This document shows, one piece after another, positions 6,309 to 15,236 of a stretch of DNA of 50,410 bases. Position numbers and translations under genes: made by a program. Source of the DNA: Chthonomonadaceae bacterium. GTDB lineage: Bacteria > Armatimonadota > Chthonomonadetes > Chthonomonadales > Chthonomonadaceae. The stretch spans positions 1 to 50,410 of the forward strand of contig DAIDHN010000027.1 of NCBI GenBank assembly GCA_027459665.1, read 5' to 3'. Under the pieces are notes generated by a model. It was not told the origin of the DNA, searched no databases, and was given only the letters and a program-made list of their open reading frames with translations. Each line of letters starts with the position of its first letter. The first letter of the stretch is position 1.

Positions 6309-9196
6309 CACGCTTTCTCCAGCTGCACCAGCAGCTTCATCAGCTGGTCGGAGTTCAGTTCTGCGCCCTGCTGCCATGCAGAGCGCCGCTGCTCCGCCGG
6401 CAGTGTCTGCTGCAGCAACTGTTCCAACTTGTTCCTTTCGCTTTGTTCAATACTGTCTCCGGGCATATCGTAATCTTTCCTCATCTGTGCAGCTGCCCCC
6501 AAAAGCTGGGCCGCTTCTACAGGCAGATTTTTTGCCATGGCCAGTTCAGCATGGTATTCGGTACTGATTATGCGGAGGCTCTTGTCGTCAATTTCCAGGT
6601 ATATCTGCAGGCTGCTGCCAATTAGCTCAGATGCTTTTGCCAGGTCTCCCTCTCTCAGAAAAACCAGCCCAATGGTTTCCAGGCAGACCCCTTCTCCCCG
6701 TTTGTCGCCAAACTCTCTCATCTCTTCCAAAGCCTTCTGCGCCAGTTCTGCTGCATCAGCGTTGCTGCCCTCAAACAGGGCCAAAAGCGCCAGGTTGGAG
6801 GTAGTAGAGGCCACGCCCCACCTGTCTCCTATGCTGCGTCGAATTTCAAGCGCTTCTGTGTAATAGGCCCTTGCCTTTACCAAATCGGCCATGCTGTAGG
6901 TAAGGTTTCCCAGGTTGTTCAGCAATGCATTTCTGTGGGCCATGTACTCTGTTGCATTCAGCTGCTGCAGCACATCTTCGCCTGTGCGCAGCGCCTCCTC
7001 GGTATCCCCCATCTGCCGCAGCACAAGGCAGAGATTGATCTGGGCAGACAGCATGCCGCTCTGAAGCCCCATCGATCTGTATAATTGCAGCGCCTCTTCA
7101 AAAAGCGTTCTGGCATGAGCCAAGTCTTGCTGGTACATCGCCACTACACCCAGGTTGCTCAGGCTGCTGGCTATGCCTGCCGCAGAATTGTGTTTGCGGC
7201 ACAGCGCAAGCGATTTTTCCTGATACTGTACAGACTCAGCGTATTTGAAGCATATCTGCGCCAGTATTCCAGCAGAATTGTATGCCTTTGCCTGCGCCAG
7301 TTCCAGCTTTTCTGAAGCATTCGTCTCTTCTCCCTCTGCAGATGCTGCCTTCAGAATCGTTTTGAGGTATTCCAGCCCTTCTTCCATTCGTCCCTGCATA
7401 TGCCAGTAGCTCCAGAGAGAGGCGCTCATCAGCAGGGTAGCTGTATAGAGTTCGGGGCGCGATATTCCGTACTTCAGGGCTGCACGAATGTTGTCGTATT
7501 CCTGCGAGCAGCGCATCAGCGCCTGCTGCACTCCGTTTCCTTTCAGTTCTGCTGCAATTTGCATAACAAACTCATAAAAGTACTCTGCATGCCTGTCTTG
7601 CAGGTGGGTAGCTTCAGGGGGCTGCAGTTTTTCACTTGCATACTGCCGAATGGTTTCCAGCAGAACATAACGGTTGTTTTCCTGTTGTATCAGTGAACGA
7701 TCGATGAGAGAAGTGATCAGTTCCTCGGTTTCCCATTCTTCCAGAGCGCCGTCAAAACAGATATGCTGCGCCGCCTGCACTCCCCAGCTGCCATTGAACA
7801 CGCTGAGCGCCCTAAGCAGTTCCTGTTCTTGCTGCGAAAGCAGGTTATAGCTCCAGTCTATCAGTGCGCGCAGGGTTTGATGCTGCTGCAGCGCATGCCG
7901 GCTGCCGCCGGTGAGAATGCGAAACCTGTCTTCCAGGCGTTTATTCAATTCGGGCAGTGTAAGAGAACGCATGCGCGCCGCAGCAAGTTCCAGTGCAAGC
8001 GGCAGGCCGTCGAGCCTGCGGCAAATGCTTTTCAGCAGCGGCATGTCTGCCTGAGAAAAGTGCACATCGGCACGCGCATGCCTGGCTCGTTCGGTAAACA
8101 GCATCACAGATTCATGCTGCAAAATGCTTTGCATGCTGCAAATGTCTTCTTGTGGTGGTATTGAAAGCGGCTGCACGCGCCACACTGCTTCACCCTGAAT
8201 ATTCAGCGGCTCGCGGCTGGTTGCCATTATTTTAAGGCTGGCACAGCGCTGCAGCAGGGTTTCTGCAATTTTCGCGCACTCTTTCACAATGTGTTCACAG
8301 TTGTCTAAAATCAGCAGCACCTGCCTGCCCTGTAAATACTGGGCTACCGCCTGCAGCAGAGGGCAGTCGAAGGTTTCACGAATTTGCAGAGTGTTCGCCA
8401 ATTCACGCACTGCCATATCCCCGCTGGAAAGCGGGGCCAGAGAAACCAGCCAGATGCCCTGTGGAAAATTGCCAGACTGCGCAGAAGCGCTCTGCAGCGC
8501 CAGACGAGTTTTGCCGCACCCACCCACCCCGGTGAGCGTAAGCAGGCGTGTTTTGCCCAGCATTTGCCTAATCTGTTCTATATCGCCGGTTCTGCCTATG
8601 AATGAAGTGAGCTGGCAGGGCAGATTGTTTGGCAGCTCAGAGCTGTCTAGCGAACGCAGGGGCGGGAAATTGGCTTGCAGCGCCGGGTGGCACATTTGCA
8701 GCACCTGCATAGGGGCGCTCAGGTCTCTCAGCCGGTGCATACCCATCTCTTTCAAAAAGGCTTCTGCCGGAAGCGTTTGCCTGATCACCCCCTGCATCTC
8801 GCCCTGTACCAGAATCTGTCCGCCCCATGCAGCTGCCAGCAGTGCGGCAGCCCTGTTCAGCAGCGAGTTTTCTTCTGCGTACTGCACCTTGCCTGTCGCC
8901 ATGTACAGCGCCATGCGCACGCGAATGGGGACAGCCTCTGGCCATTGCTCCTGGCTAAGGCGCAGCTGGGCGTTCAGTGCTGTGCGCACCGCAGCGCCAA
9001 CGGTTGCAAAAGAAGCGAAAAACGCATCGCCCATTGCCCTAAGCAAATGCCCCTGCTCTTCGTCTATGCACTGTCGCAGAATCTCATCGTGCCGCAGCAG
9101 CGCGGTTTTCATCTCGCCGGGGGCTTCTTCCCACATGCGTGTGCTGCCTTCTATATCGGTAAGCAGAAACACGCCGTTTTCAGGGTATGCATTCAT
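6308..9196 (-). CDS. Cyclase-like domain, NB-ARC/AAA ATPase and TPR regulator
   Basis: The ATG at 9196 has gaggaa eight bases upstream; a TTG further up lies inside that site and is not used. The 962-residue protein has three parts. Residues about 8-165 form a class III nucleotidyl cyclase domain (FLLTDIEGST and GDAFFASF keep both metal aspartates). Where active enzymes read NRAARL, this one reads NRAAAL, so the transition-state Arg is Ala and cyclase activity is doubtful. Residues 195-500 form a STAND ATPase (Walker A GVGGCGKT near 223-230, Walker B LLILDNCEH). The rest is TPR repeats up to residue 890. Proteins of this layout usually act as signal-sensing regulators, often with a DNA-binding tail, but none is seen here. 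Confidence 0.85.
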   Translation of the reverse strand: MNAYPENGVFLLTDIEGSTRMWEEAPGEMKTALLRHDEILRQCIDEEQGHLLRAMGDAFFASFATVGAAVRTALNAQLRLSQEQWPEAVPIRVRMALYMATGKVQYAEENSLLNRAAALLAAAWGGQILVQGEMQGVIRQTLPAEAFLKEMGMHRLRDLSAPMQVLQMCHPALQANFPPLRSLDSSELPNNLPCQLTSFIGRTGDIEQIRQMLGKTRLLTLTGVGGCGKTRLALQSASAQSGNFPQGIWLVSLAPLSSGDMAVRELANTLQIRETFDCPLLQAVAQYLQGRQVLLILDNCEHIVKECAKIAETLLQRCASLKIMATSREPLNIQGEAVWRVQPLSIPPQEDICSMQSILQHESVMLFTERARHARADVHFSQADMPLLKSICRRLDGLPLALELAAARMRSLTLPELNKRLEDRFRILTGGSRHALQQHQTLRALIDWSYNLLSQQEQELLRALSVFNGSWGVQAAQHICFDGALEEWETEELITSLIDRSLIQQENNRYVLLETIRQYASEKLQPPEATHLQDRHAEYFYEFVMQIAAELKGNGVQQALMRCSQEYDNIRAALKYGISRPELYTATLLMSASLWSYWHMQGRMEEGLEYLKTILKAASAEGEETNASEKLELAQAKAYNSAGILAQICFKYAESVQYQEKSLALCRKHNSAAGIASSLSNLGVVAMYQQDLAHARTLFEEALQLYRSMGLQSGMLSAQINLCLVLRQMGDTEEALRTGEDVLQQLNATEYMAHRNALLNNLGNLTYSMADLVKARAYYTEALEIRRSIGDRWGVASTTSNLALLALFEGSNADAAELAQKALEEMREFGDKRGEGVCLETIGLVFLREGDLAKASELIGSSLQIYLEIDDKSLRIISTEYHAELAMAKNLPVEAAQLLGAAAQMRKDYDMPGDSIEQSERNKLEQLLQQTLPAEQRRSAWQQGAELNSDQLMKLLVQLEKA

Positions 9197-9448
9197 AAAA
9201 TTCCTCAACTACGCGAATGTGCGGTTCATGCGGCCAACACAAATTTCAGCCTCCATGCCTCTGCATGCAGGGCGCGCAGCAGATTTCTGATACAGTCAGT
9301 TTACCCGAACAGATTGTGCAGAAAGGAACACAGGCCGCTTTGAACCTGGCAGGCGGCTGTGTGACGGCAGAGGTGATGCCTGCATTTTCTGGCAGGATTT
9401 GCGGGCGCTGCTGCCGAACAGGAAAACAGATATTTCTGGAGGTGCTTT

Positions 9449-10444
9449 CTGAACAGCATTCAAGCCCATGCGCCGGGGCGTTGCGGCGTGATAGGCAACC
9501 CCACCGATATGTACGGCGGCTGTGTTGTTTCGTGCTCTACCCAGGAGCGCGCCTTCTGCCTGCTCACCCCTAATACCTCTTTGCTCACTCTGCACAACGG
9601 TGATCAGCATGCCGAGGCTGTTTCTGTAGAAGACCTTGCCCTGCAGGGAGACCATCTCGACATAGCCCGCGCCGCCCTGAGCCATTTTGAAATTGACCCT
9701 GCCAAACAACGCTTTTCGCTGCTCCTCAGCACCCAGCTGCCCATGAGAGCCGGACTGGCGGGTTCTACTGCGCTGCTGGCCGCCATTGTAGGCGCGCTTG
9801 ATGCCTACCTGGGCATGGCAGGCAACCCATACCAGCTGGCAGAAACCACGCGCCACATAGAAGCAGAGCATATGCAAATTGTATGCGGGCTGCAAGACCA
9901 GCACATGGCTGTGTTTGGCGGCCTCAACTTTATGGATTTTGCTGGCAAGGAGATGCTGCAGCAGCTGCCCGATGAGCCGCTGGCCACCATTGAGCCGCTG
10001 GCTGCGCTGCTGCCCAAACCGCCGCTTTTGCTGGCGCATACAGGTGTGCAGCACCACTCTGGCACCGTACACAGGTCTCCCAGGCAGCGCTGGCTGGAAG
10101 GAGACCAGGCAGTGCGCGACGCCTACCTGCAAATTGCAGCGCTGGCCAGAAGGGGCAAGCGCGCACTGGTGGAAAAAGACTGGGAACTGCTGGGCAGGCT
10201 GATGAATCAGAACCATGCGCTGGTAGCGGAACTGGGCGGTTCCGGCCCAGACAACGACCGGCTGATAGAAGCCGCATGCGCTGCCGGGGCATGGGGTGCA
10301 AAACTTGCCGGTGCGGGAGGAGGAGGCACCATTATAGCACTCACCGACCAGCCCGAAACAGTGGGCCGGGCGCTTCTGAAAGCAGGCGCAGAAAGGCTGC
10401 TCACTCCTGTCCCCAGCCAGGGGCTTACGACAACGGTACAATAA
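9449..10444 (+). CDS. GHMP family sugar kinase (probable CTG start)
   Basis: The 331-residue protein carries all GHMP kinase motifs: APGRCGVIGNPTDMYGG at the N-terminus, the glycine-rich ATP loop MRAGLAGSTALLAA, and the C-terminal AKLAGAGGGGT. The first motif begins upstream of the first ordinary start (GTG at 9488), so the true start must be earlier. The frame is closed by a TGA at 9374, and no ATG, GTG or TTG lies between. A CTG at 9449 sits seven bases after GGAGG (9438-9442) and is the best candidate. The N-terminal motif resembles glucuronokinase and related sugar kinases (GNPSD-type) more than galactokinase; substrate unproven. It stands alone between two minus operons, and its 3' end overlaps the convergent methyltransferase by 20 bases. 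Confidence 0.85.
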   Translation: MNSIQAHAPGRCGVIGNPTDMYGGCVVSCSTQERAFCLLTPNTSLLTLHNGDQHAEAVSVEDLALQGDHLDIARAALSHFEIDPAKQRFSLLLSTQLPMRAGLAGSTALLAAIVGALDAYLGMAGNPYQLAETTRHIEAEHMQIVCGLQDQHMAVFGGLNFMDFAGKEMLQQLPDEPLATIEPLAALLPKPPLLLAHTGVQHHSGTVHRSPRQRWLEGDQAVRDAYLQIAALARRGKRALVEKDWELLGRLMNQNHALVAELGGSGPDNDRLIEAACAAGAWGAKLAGAGGGGTIIALTDQPETVGRALLKAGAERLLTPVPSQGLTTTVQ

Positions 10445-11117
10445 ACCGCATCAATTTCACTTCCACTATCCGCGATTCAGATACGGCATCCGGCAGCGAC
10501 TGCGTGGGCAGCAGTACGGTTTCCAGCTGCCAGGCGCCGGGTTTGAGTGCAAGAAATTCGGGCAGGGTAAGCCTTTGGGGGTCAGTAAGCCAAACTTCCC
10601 CGCCGGGCAGCACGCTTCTTTGCAGCACACGCCACAGGTCATGGTGCAGCGTTCTGTCGTAAATCAGGTCTGCGCCCATCACAATCTGGCAGCGCTCACG
10701 CCGGGGCCACTGCTGCCAGTCTGCCAGAAACTGCGCAATAGGGGGCATGCTGTTATTCAGCGCGTTGCGCCGGGCCAGTGCGAGAGCCGCCGGCAAATGG
10801 TCTGACTGGCATACCTGCGCGCCCGCCTCTGCAGCCGCCATGCCCGGCAGACCTGCCCCGCACCCCAGTTCAAGCACGGTTTTGCCGCATACCTGCCCGG
10901 CATGCCCGGCGGTATAGCGCGCCAGGGCTATGGCAGACTCCCAGAGAAGCAGGCCGAATGGAAAGTGGTGCATGTCTTCTGAAGCGTCCAGAAGAGCATC
11001 CTGGTCTTCCAGCGACTGCATGCTCCAGCGCTTTCCGGCTTCTACCTCCCTTGTAACCAGGTCTACCTTTTTCAGTATATGCCGCAGCTCGGCATCTCCT
11101 AGCCCGTCTGACGACAA
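10425..11117 (-). CDS. SAM-dependent methyltransferase, PF10294-like (METTL21/NNT1 type)
   Basis: A 230-residue protein read from TTG at 11117, with GGAGG seven bases upstream inside the end of the phosphoesterase gene. It has the SAM-binding motif I VLELGCGAGLPG, the FPFGLLLWESAIALARY block before it, a motif II QSDHLPAALALARRN, and GADLIYD, the (A)D-(L/V)-I-Y-D signature of the methyltransferase 16 family. These enzymes mostly methylate protein lysines or, in relatives, nicotinamide. The target here is unknown. Last gene of the kinase-phosphoesterase-methyltransferase operon. The N-terminal 45 residues are polar and without recognisable domain. Confidence 0.8.
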   Translation of the reverse strand: MSSDGLGDAELRHILKKVDLVTREVEAGKRWSMQSLEDQDALLDASEDMHHFPFGLLLWESAIALARYTAGHAGQVCGKTVLELGCGAGLPGMAAAEAGAQVCQSDHLPAALALARRNALNNSMPPIAQFLADWQQWPRRERCQIVMGADLIYDRTLHHDLWRVLQRSVLPGGEVWLTDPQRLTLPEFLALKPGAWQLETVLLPTQSLPDAVSESRIVEVKLMRFIVPLS

Positions 11118-11962
11118 GAAGATGCCTCCTGTGCCGCATTTTCGGCTGCTGCCTCGCCGCCGGCATTTGGCGCTGCCGCAGGCACAAGCTCAAACAGCGC
11201 TATTTCTGCAGGGCAGTGGTACCGTATTGGAAACCCCGTTACCCCCAGGCCCCTGTTCACATAGAGCCGTGTGACACCCCTGCGGTACCAGCCTTCTACC
11301 TGATTACAGCGCAGATGCACCCTGCATACCAATTCTGGCGAGGGAAAGGGGATGTGCATTTGCGCGCCATGCGTGTGACCTGAAAAAATTACCATATCCT
11401 CTTCACCTGCACTATCGAGCAGGGAGGGGTTGTGCGAGAGCATAAGCAGCGTGCGGTCGGAAGGGGCGTTGTGCAATGCGTCTTTCAGGCTGCATCTGCC
11501 TTCGTACATATCATCTACGCCTGCTGCCCACAGCCCGTCGGCCAGTTCGACTGCTTCGTTGACCAGCAGGGGAATGGAAAGGGCCTCCAGCGCGCTGCGT
11601 GCTTCTGCAAGCCCGCGCCGATGGTCGTGGTTGCCATAGCAGGCATACACCCCCATGCGGGCATGCAGGGGCGCAAGCAGCTGCTGCAGCGGGTAGCCTG
11701 CCCCTTTGTAATGATCATCTATAAAGTCGCCGGTCAGAAAAATCAGGTCTGGCTCAAGAGATGCAACAAAGGCTGCTGCCCACTGAAGCACGCCATCTGT
11801 GCCGCCATACCCTGCATGAAAATCGGTAAGGTGCGCCAGCAGGCTGCCCCGGCAGTTTTCCGGCAGGCCATGCATAGGCAGCTGCTGTCGTGTAACCTGC
11901 AGAGGATACGAACGCCTGCCCTGTTTCAGCAGATGCAGTTCAGACTGTGGTGCAAAGCTCAC
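11099..11962 (-). CDS. Calcineurin-like metallophosphoesterase (YkuE-like)
   Basis: A 287-residue two-metal phosphoesterase. The full set of metal-binding motifs is visible: HLTDFHAG (Asp and His), GDFIDD, YGNHDHR and SGHTHGAQMHIP near the end. Family members act on phosphoproteins, nucleotides or lipid A precursors (UDP-2,3-diacylglucosamine). The NRGLGVTGFPIRYHCPAEI segment is typical of the YkuE-like subgroup. The start is GTG at 11962, overlapping the kinase stop as GTGA, so it is translationally coupled to a Ser/Thr kinase; an opposing phosphatase role is tempting but only inferred. The last 25 residues are an Ala-rich tail. Confidence 0.85.
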   Translation of the reverse strand: MSFAPQSELHLLKQGRRSYPLQVTRQQLPMHGLPENCRGSLLAHLTDFHAGYGGTDGVLQWAAAFVASLEPDLIFLTGDFIDDHYKGAGYPLQQLLAPLHARMGVYACYGNHDHRRGLAEARSALEALSIPLLVNEAVELADGLWAAGVDDMYEGRCSLKDALHNAPSDRTLLMLSHNPSLLDSAGEEDMVIFSGHTHGAQMHIPFPSPELVCRVHLRCNQVEGWYRRGVTRLYVNRGLGVTGFPIRYHCPAEIALFELVPAAAPNAGGEAAAENAAQEASSCRQTG

Positions 11963-13782
11963 AGGCCGGCACCGCCCGAACAGTACGTGCTGTACTCATT
12001 CGCAGCCTGCTGGCCTGCATTGGTAGCAGGGTAATTTGTAGATGCTTCTCGCCATGCAGTACAGGCATCTTGCAAATCGTTTTGCTGCTGATACTGAACA
12101 CCCTGCTGCAAAAGCTGCTGCGCATTGTTTTGCTGCTGCTGTATCAGCGGGTCTTGGCTGGAAGAAATGGAGGCTCCTGCCACGGATGCATCGGAAGCAG
12201 AGTTGAGGCTGGAGGGCGGGGGTTGAGAGGCAGCGCCAGAGGGTATGCTGTCTGTTTCCATTTGCGCTTCCCCGGTTTTGCCTGTCTGCTTCAGCAGTGA
12301 GGCCAGTTCCTGCCGCGCATCTGCATAGCTGGGGGCATAATGCAGCGCACTGCGAAAATCCAGTTCTGCCTGTGCAGAATTGTTTTGAGCCTCATCCTTT
12401 CGGCCAAGCAGTACGTAGCAGTAGGCCAGCTCCTGATCAATGGTTTGCAGTTGCGCCTGCGAGGGATGCTGTTGCAGCGCCTGTTGCAGCAGCGCTGCCG
12501 CCTTGGCATACTCTTGCTTGTTGTACAGATTGGCTGCCTGTTGTATCTGCGCCATCATAGCGGCGTTTCCCGACTGCACCTTATAGTCGTTGTAACGGTT
12601 GATAAACGCAAGCACGCCCAGCCCAAGCAGAATGCCTGCAGCTATAGCCAAGGCAAGAGTAAGCAGAACCCGCCTGGTTTGAGGCGATACAACGATGAGC
12701 GGCTGGTACCGCACCGGCAGTTGAGGCTGCTGGGGCTGCTGCACTGCCTGCCCGTTCCATCCCCAGGGCATACTGCCCTGCGGCATTTGCACTGACTGCT
12801 GGGGGGCGTAAGGCTGCTGCCCGCTCTGCGGCAGAAACATGCCGGGCAGATTGGCAGACGGCGCATAGGAAGGCGGCGGCGCGTATGCCTGCTGGGCAGG
12901 ATACGGCGGCGGTGCAAAGGCCCCGGTGGGGTTCTGAACCTGTGGAGGAACCATCCAGGAAGAAGTGCGCGGGGCAAGCATGGCGGCTTGCAAAGCCTGC
13001 TGCATTTCACGGGCAGATTGAAAGCGGTAATTGGGGTCTTTTGCCAGCGCTCTTTGTATCACGCCCTCTACGGCCTGCGGCACCCCATGCATAGGGGCAG
13101 GGGCCTGATGCACCACTGCATAGGTAATGGCAATTACGCTGTCGCCCTCAAAAGGCTTGTGCAGGGTAAGCAGCTCATACAGCAGCACGCCGGTTGAAAA
13201 CAGGTCGGAGCGCCTGTCTATCTGCCCGCCGTGTATCTGTTCGGGCGACATATACGACGGGGTGCCGAATACCTGCCCGTCACTGGTAAGCGCCTGGTCT
13301 TGGGTGATGCGGGCAATGCCAAAATCTGTCAGCTTCACCCGCCCGTCTGGCAGTATAAAAATATTGTCTGGCTTAATATCGCGATGAATTACGCCGCTCG
13401 CATGTGCCGTTTCCAGCGCATCCAGAATCTGGCTGCCAATGTCTGCTGCTTCCTGCATGGTCAGCGGGCCGCCTGCCTGCCTGCGGGCGGTAAGCGTCTG
13501 TCCCTCCAGGTATTCCATGGCAATAAAGTAGAGGCCATCCTGCTCGCCGCAGTCGTAGATGCTCACAATGCTGGGGTGTGTGAGACGCCCTGCCGCCTTT
13601 GCCTCACGGTAAAAGCGTTCAATGCGCTCGCGCCGTGCCTGCCCTGTAATGCCCGCCGGAAAATTGAGCACTTTGAGGGCTACCTTGCGGCCCAGCGTTA
13701 CATCCAGCGCTTCGTACACAATGTCGTTGCTGCGGGCTATTTCGTGTACTATCTGATATTTGTTTTTGATCATCTGGCTCAC
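11959..13782 (-). CDS. Membrane Ser/Thr protein kinase with TPR-like extracytoplasmic domain
   Basis: A 607-residue Hanks-type kinase. VALK with Lys37, HRDIKPDN (Asp135), DFG (Asp153) and the GTPSYMSPEQ activation segment are intact, so catalysis is plausible. The glycine-rich loop is not GxGxxG but EIARSNDIVYEA, a change of whole subgroup type rather than one lost residue. After the kinase come a Pro/Gln/Ala-rich linker (270-365), one membrane helix (about 372-395) and a domain with TPR-like helix pairs (about 410-520), then a Gln-rich C-terminal part. GTG at 13782 is the likely start (ggag upstream); an ATG three codons later is possible. First gene of a three-gene operon, with a TATAAT 40 bases upstream. 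Confidence 0.9.
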   Translation of the reverse strand: MSQMIKNKYQIVHEIARSNDIVYEALDVTLGRKVALKVLNFPAGITGQARRERIERFYREAKAAGRLTHPSIVSIYDCGEQDGLYFIAMEYLEGQTLTARRQAGGPLTMQEAADIGSQILDALETAHASGVIHRDIKPDNIFILPDGRVKLTDFGIARITQDQALTSDGQVFGTPSYMSPEQIHGGQIDRRSDLFSTGVLLYELLTLHKPFEGDSVIAITYAVVHQAPAPMHGVPQAVEGVIQRALAKDPNYRFQSAREMQQALQAAMLAPRTSSWMVPPQVQNPTGAFAPPPYPAQQAYAPPPSYAPSANLPGMFLPQSGQQPYAPQQSVQMPQGSMPWGWNGQAVQQPQQPQLPVRYQPLIVVSPQTRRVLLTLALAIAAGILLGLGVLAFINRYNDYKVQSGNAAMMAQIQQAANLYNKQEYAKAAALLQQALQQHPSQAQLQTIDQELAYCYVLLGRKDEAQNNSAQAELDFRSALHYAPSYADARQELASLLKQTGKTGEAQMETDSIPSGAASQPPPSSLNSASDASVAGASISSSQDPLIQQQQNNAQQLLQQGVQYQQQNDLQDACTAWREASTNYPATNAGQQAANEYSTYCSGGAGL

Positions 13783-13819
13783 AAGCGCTGCACTCCAGTA
13801 ATCGGCATACTACAAAAGC

Positions 13820-13825
13820 ATTATA
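13820..13825 (-). promoter_or_regulatory. Predicted -10 element for the Ser/Thr kinase operon
   Basis: TATAAT on the minus strand, preceded by cgcg, lies 37 bases upstream of the GTG start at 13782. No good -35 hexamer is found at 16-18 bases, so the promoter may need an activator or may be weak. Confidence 0.4.
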
Positions 13826-13913
13826 CGCGCAAAATTGCTGTAACTGCACATCAGTGTACTGCCCGGCTACTTCTCTGCTGTACTGCAGAGCCATACGCAC
13901 CACCCGGCATATT

Positions 13914-15236
13914 TCAAAACGGGCGCACCGGCCTGCCATCGTGCCGCACTTCAAAATGAAGGTTAGGCCCGGTTGCCAGGCCGGTTGCCCCTACCAGTGC
14001 AATGACCTGCCCCTGCTTTACTTCTTCACCAGCATGCACCAGCAGGCGCGAACAGTGGCCGTACAGTGTAGAAAGCCCGCCGCCGTGGTCTATTACCACG
14101 GTATAGCCGTATCCATTAACGTAATGGGCTAAAATCACCACCCCGCTGCCGGCTGCATGAATGGGAGTGCCTTCGGGCACGCCGAAATCTACGCCGGTGT
14201 GCATAATCCAGCGATGCAAAATGGGGTGAAAGCGCATTCCAAACGGTGAGGTAATGGGGCCGTGTACAGGTCGAATCAGTTTTCCGTGCCAAATGGGCGC
14301 ATAGGCGAAATGCGATTCGGCACGGTGCCTGGCTCTGCGGGACGCGTGGGGATGCGCTGCAAGCCATGCCTGCTCTTCAGCATGCCTTCGGGCATCCAGC
14401 TCGTTTTCCAGCATCTGCACGGTTCCCGTCATCTCTTCGGCCTGGTTGACCAGCACATCCAGATCGCCCTGTGCCCGGTCGCGCTGCGCCAGCGCGCTGT
14501 GCAGGCTTTTTTGTTCCAGTGCCAGTGCGCCCAGGTACACCTGCTTGCGATTTTCAAAATGCTGTGCCAGTATGTTCTGTGCGTTTTCCAGCTCTTCCAG
14601 ATGTTTTTTGTAGCGCCGAATGCTGGCGATGTTGCGCTGTATTGAGTAAATAAGATTGAGATCGCTTTGCATAATCTGGCGCACATACACACGCCGTGCC
14701 AGAAGGTCTTGCAGCGAACGCGCCTGCAGCAAAATGGCCGCATAGGTAGTCTGGCCGCGCATATAGTCTTCTCTTATGCGGGCAGAAAGCAGATCTCTGC
14801 GGGCGCTAAGCTTATTGCGGGTAGCTATCAGCTTTGCTTGTGTGGCGTGGTGTTCGGCCTGCAGTAGCTGCATTCGGTTTCCCACCTCATTCAGTTTATG
14901 GCGTGCTGCTGCCACATTTTGATGCACCACCGCGATTTTTTGGTTGATGTGATGCGCTTTTGCCGCCGCCGCATGAATCTGCACCCGCACCAGGTGCATA
15001 TGGTAGTGCAGCTGGTGCAGCTTGCCAGCCAGTGCGCGTTTTCGCTGAATAGCCAAATGCGCCTCGTGCAAGTTGAGTATGCGGCGCTTTGGCGGGCGCC
15101 GCCGTGCCCTGTGATGCACCACCCGGTGATGTATGATGCGGTGATGTATTACTCGGCGGCGGGGGTGAGCCAGCGCTGCCGGCCCAATGCCTGCCAGGGC
15201 GAGCGCCAGCAGCGCAAAAAGAACCCCTCTTCTCAT
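13914..15236 (-). CDS. EnvC/NlpD-like LytM (M23) factor with coiled coils
   Basis: A 440-residue exported protein. Residues 1-23 form a signal peptide ending ALA. A striking basic His-Arg stretch follows (HHR at 31-33, 36-38 and 41-43). Residues about 55-300 are long coiled coils, then a C-terminal LytM domain. In that domain H346..D350 (HTGVDF) and H394 (YGH) are kept, but the HxH motif reads N425-L-H427, so the catalytic His is Asn. Like E. coli EnvC and NlpD, whose LytM domains are degenerate and activate amidases, this may be a regulator rather than a hydrolase. It overlaps ftsX as ATGA; in other bacteria FtsEX directly controls such coiled-coil wall-hydrolase factors, which supports the reading. 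Confidence 0.88.
   Translation of the reverse strand: MRRGVLFALLALALAGIGPAALAHPRRRVIHHRIIHHRVVHHRARRRPPKRRILNLHEAHLAIQRKRALAGKLHQLHYHMHLVRVQIHAAAAKAHHINQKIAVVHQNVAAARHKLNEVGNRMQLLQAEHHATQAKLIATRNKLSARRDLLSARIREDYMRGQTTYAAILLQARSLQDLLARRVYVRQIMQSDLNLIYSIQRNIASIRRYKKHLEELENAQNILAQHFENRKQVYLGALALEQKSLHSALAQRDRAQGDLDVLVNQAEEMTGTVQMLENELDARRHAEEQAWLAAHPHASRRARHRAESHFAYAPIWHGKLIRPVHGPITSPFGMRFHPILHRWIMHTGVDFGVPEGTPIHAAGSGVVILAHYVNGYGYTVVIDHGGGLSTLYGHCSRLLVHAGEEVKQGQVIALVGATGLATGPNLHFEVRHDGRPVRPF

Noticed and set aside
10425-10444. Convergent overlap of the GHMP kinase and methyltransferase genes, considered as an error
   Set aside because: Both frames keep plausible family C-termini; a 20-base tail-to-tail overlap is common in compact genomes.
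12060-12200. CAG/TGC-rich repetitive stretch, considered as a repeat array
   Set aside because: It encodes the Gln-rich C-terminal part of the Ser/Thr kinase and has no fixed spacing, so it is coding low complexity and not a CRISPR or tandem array.
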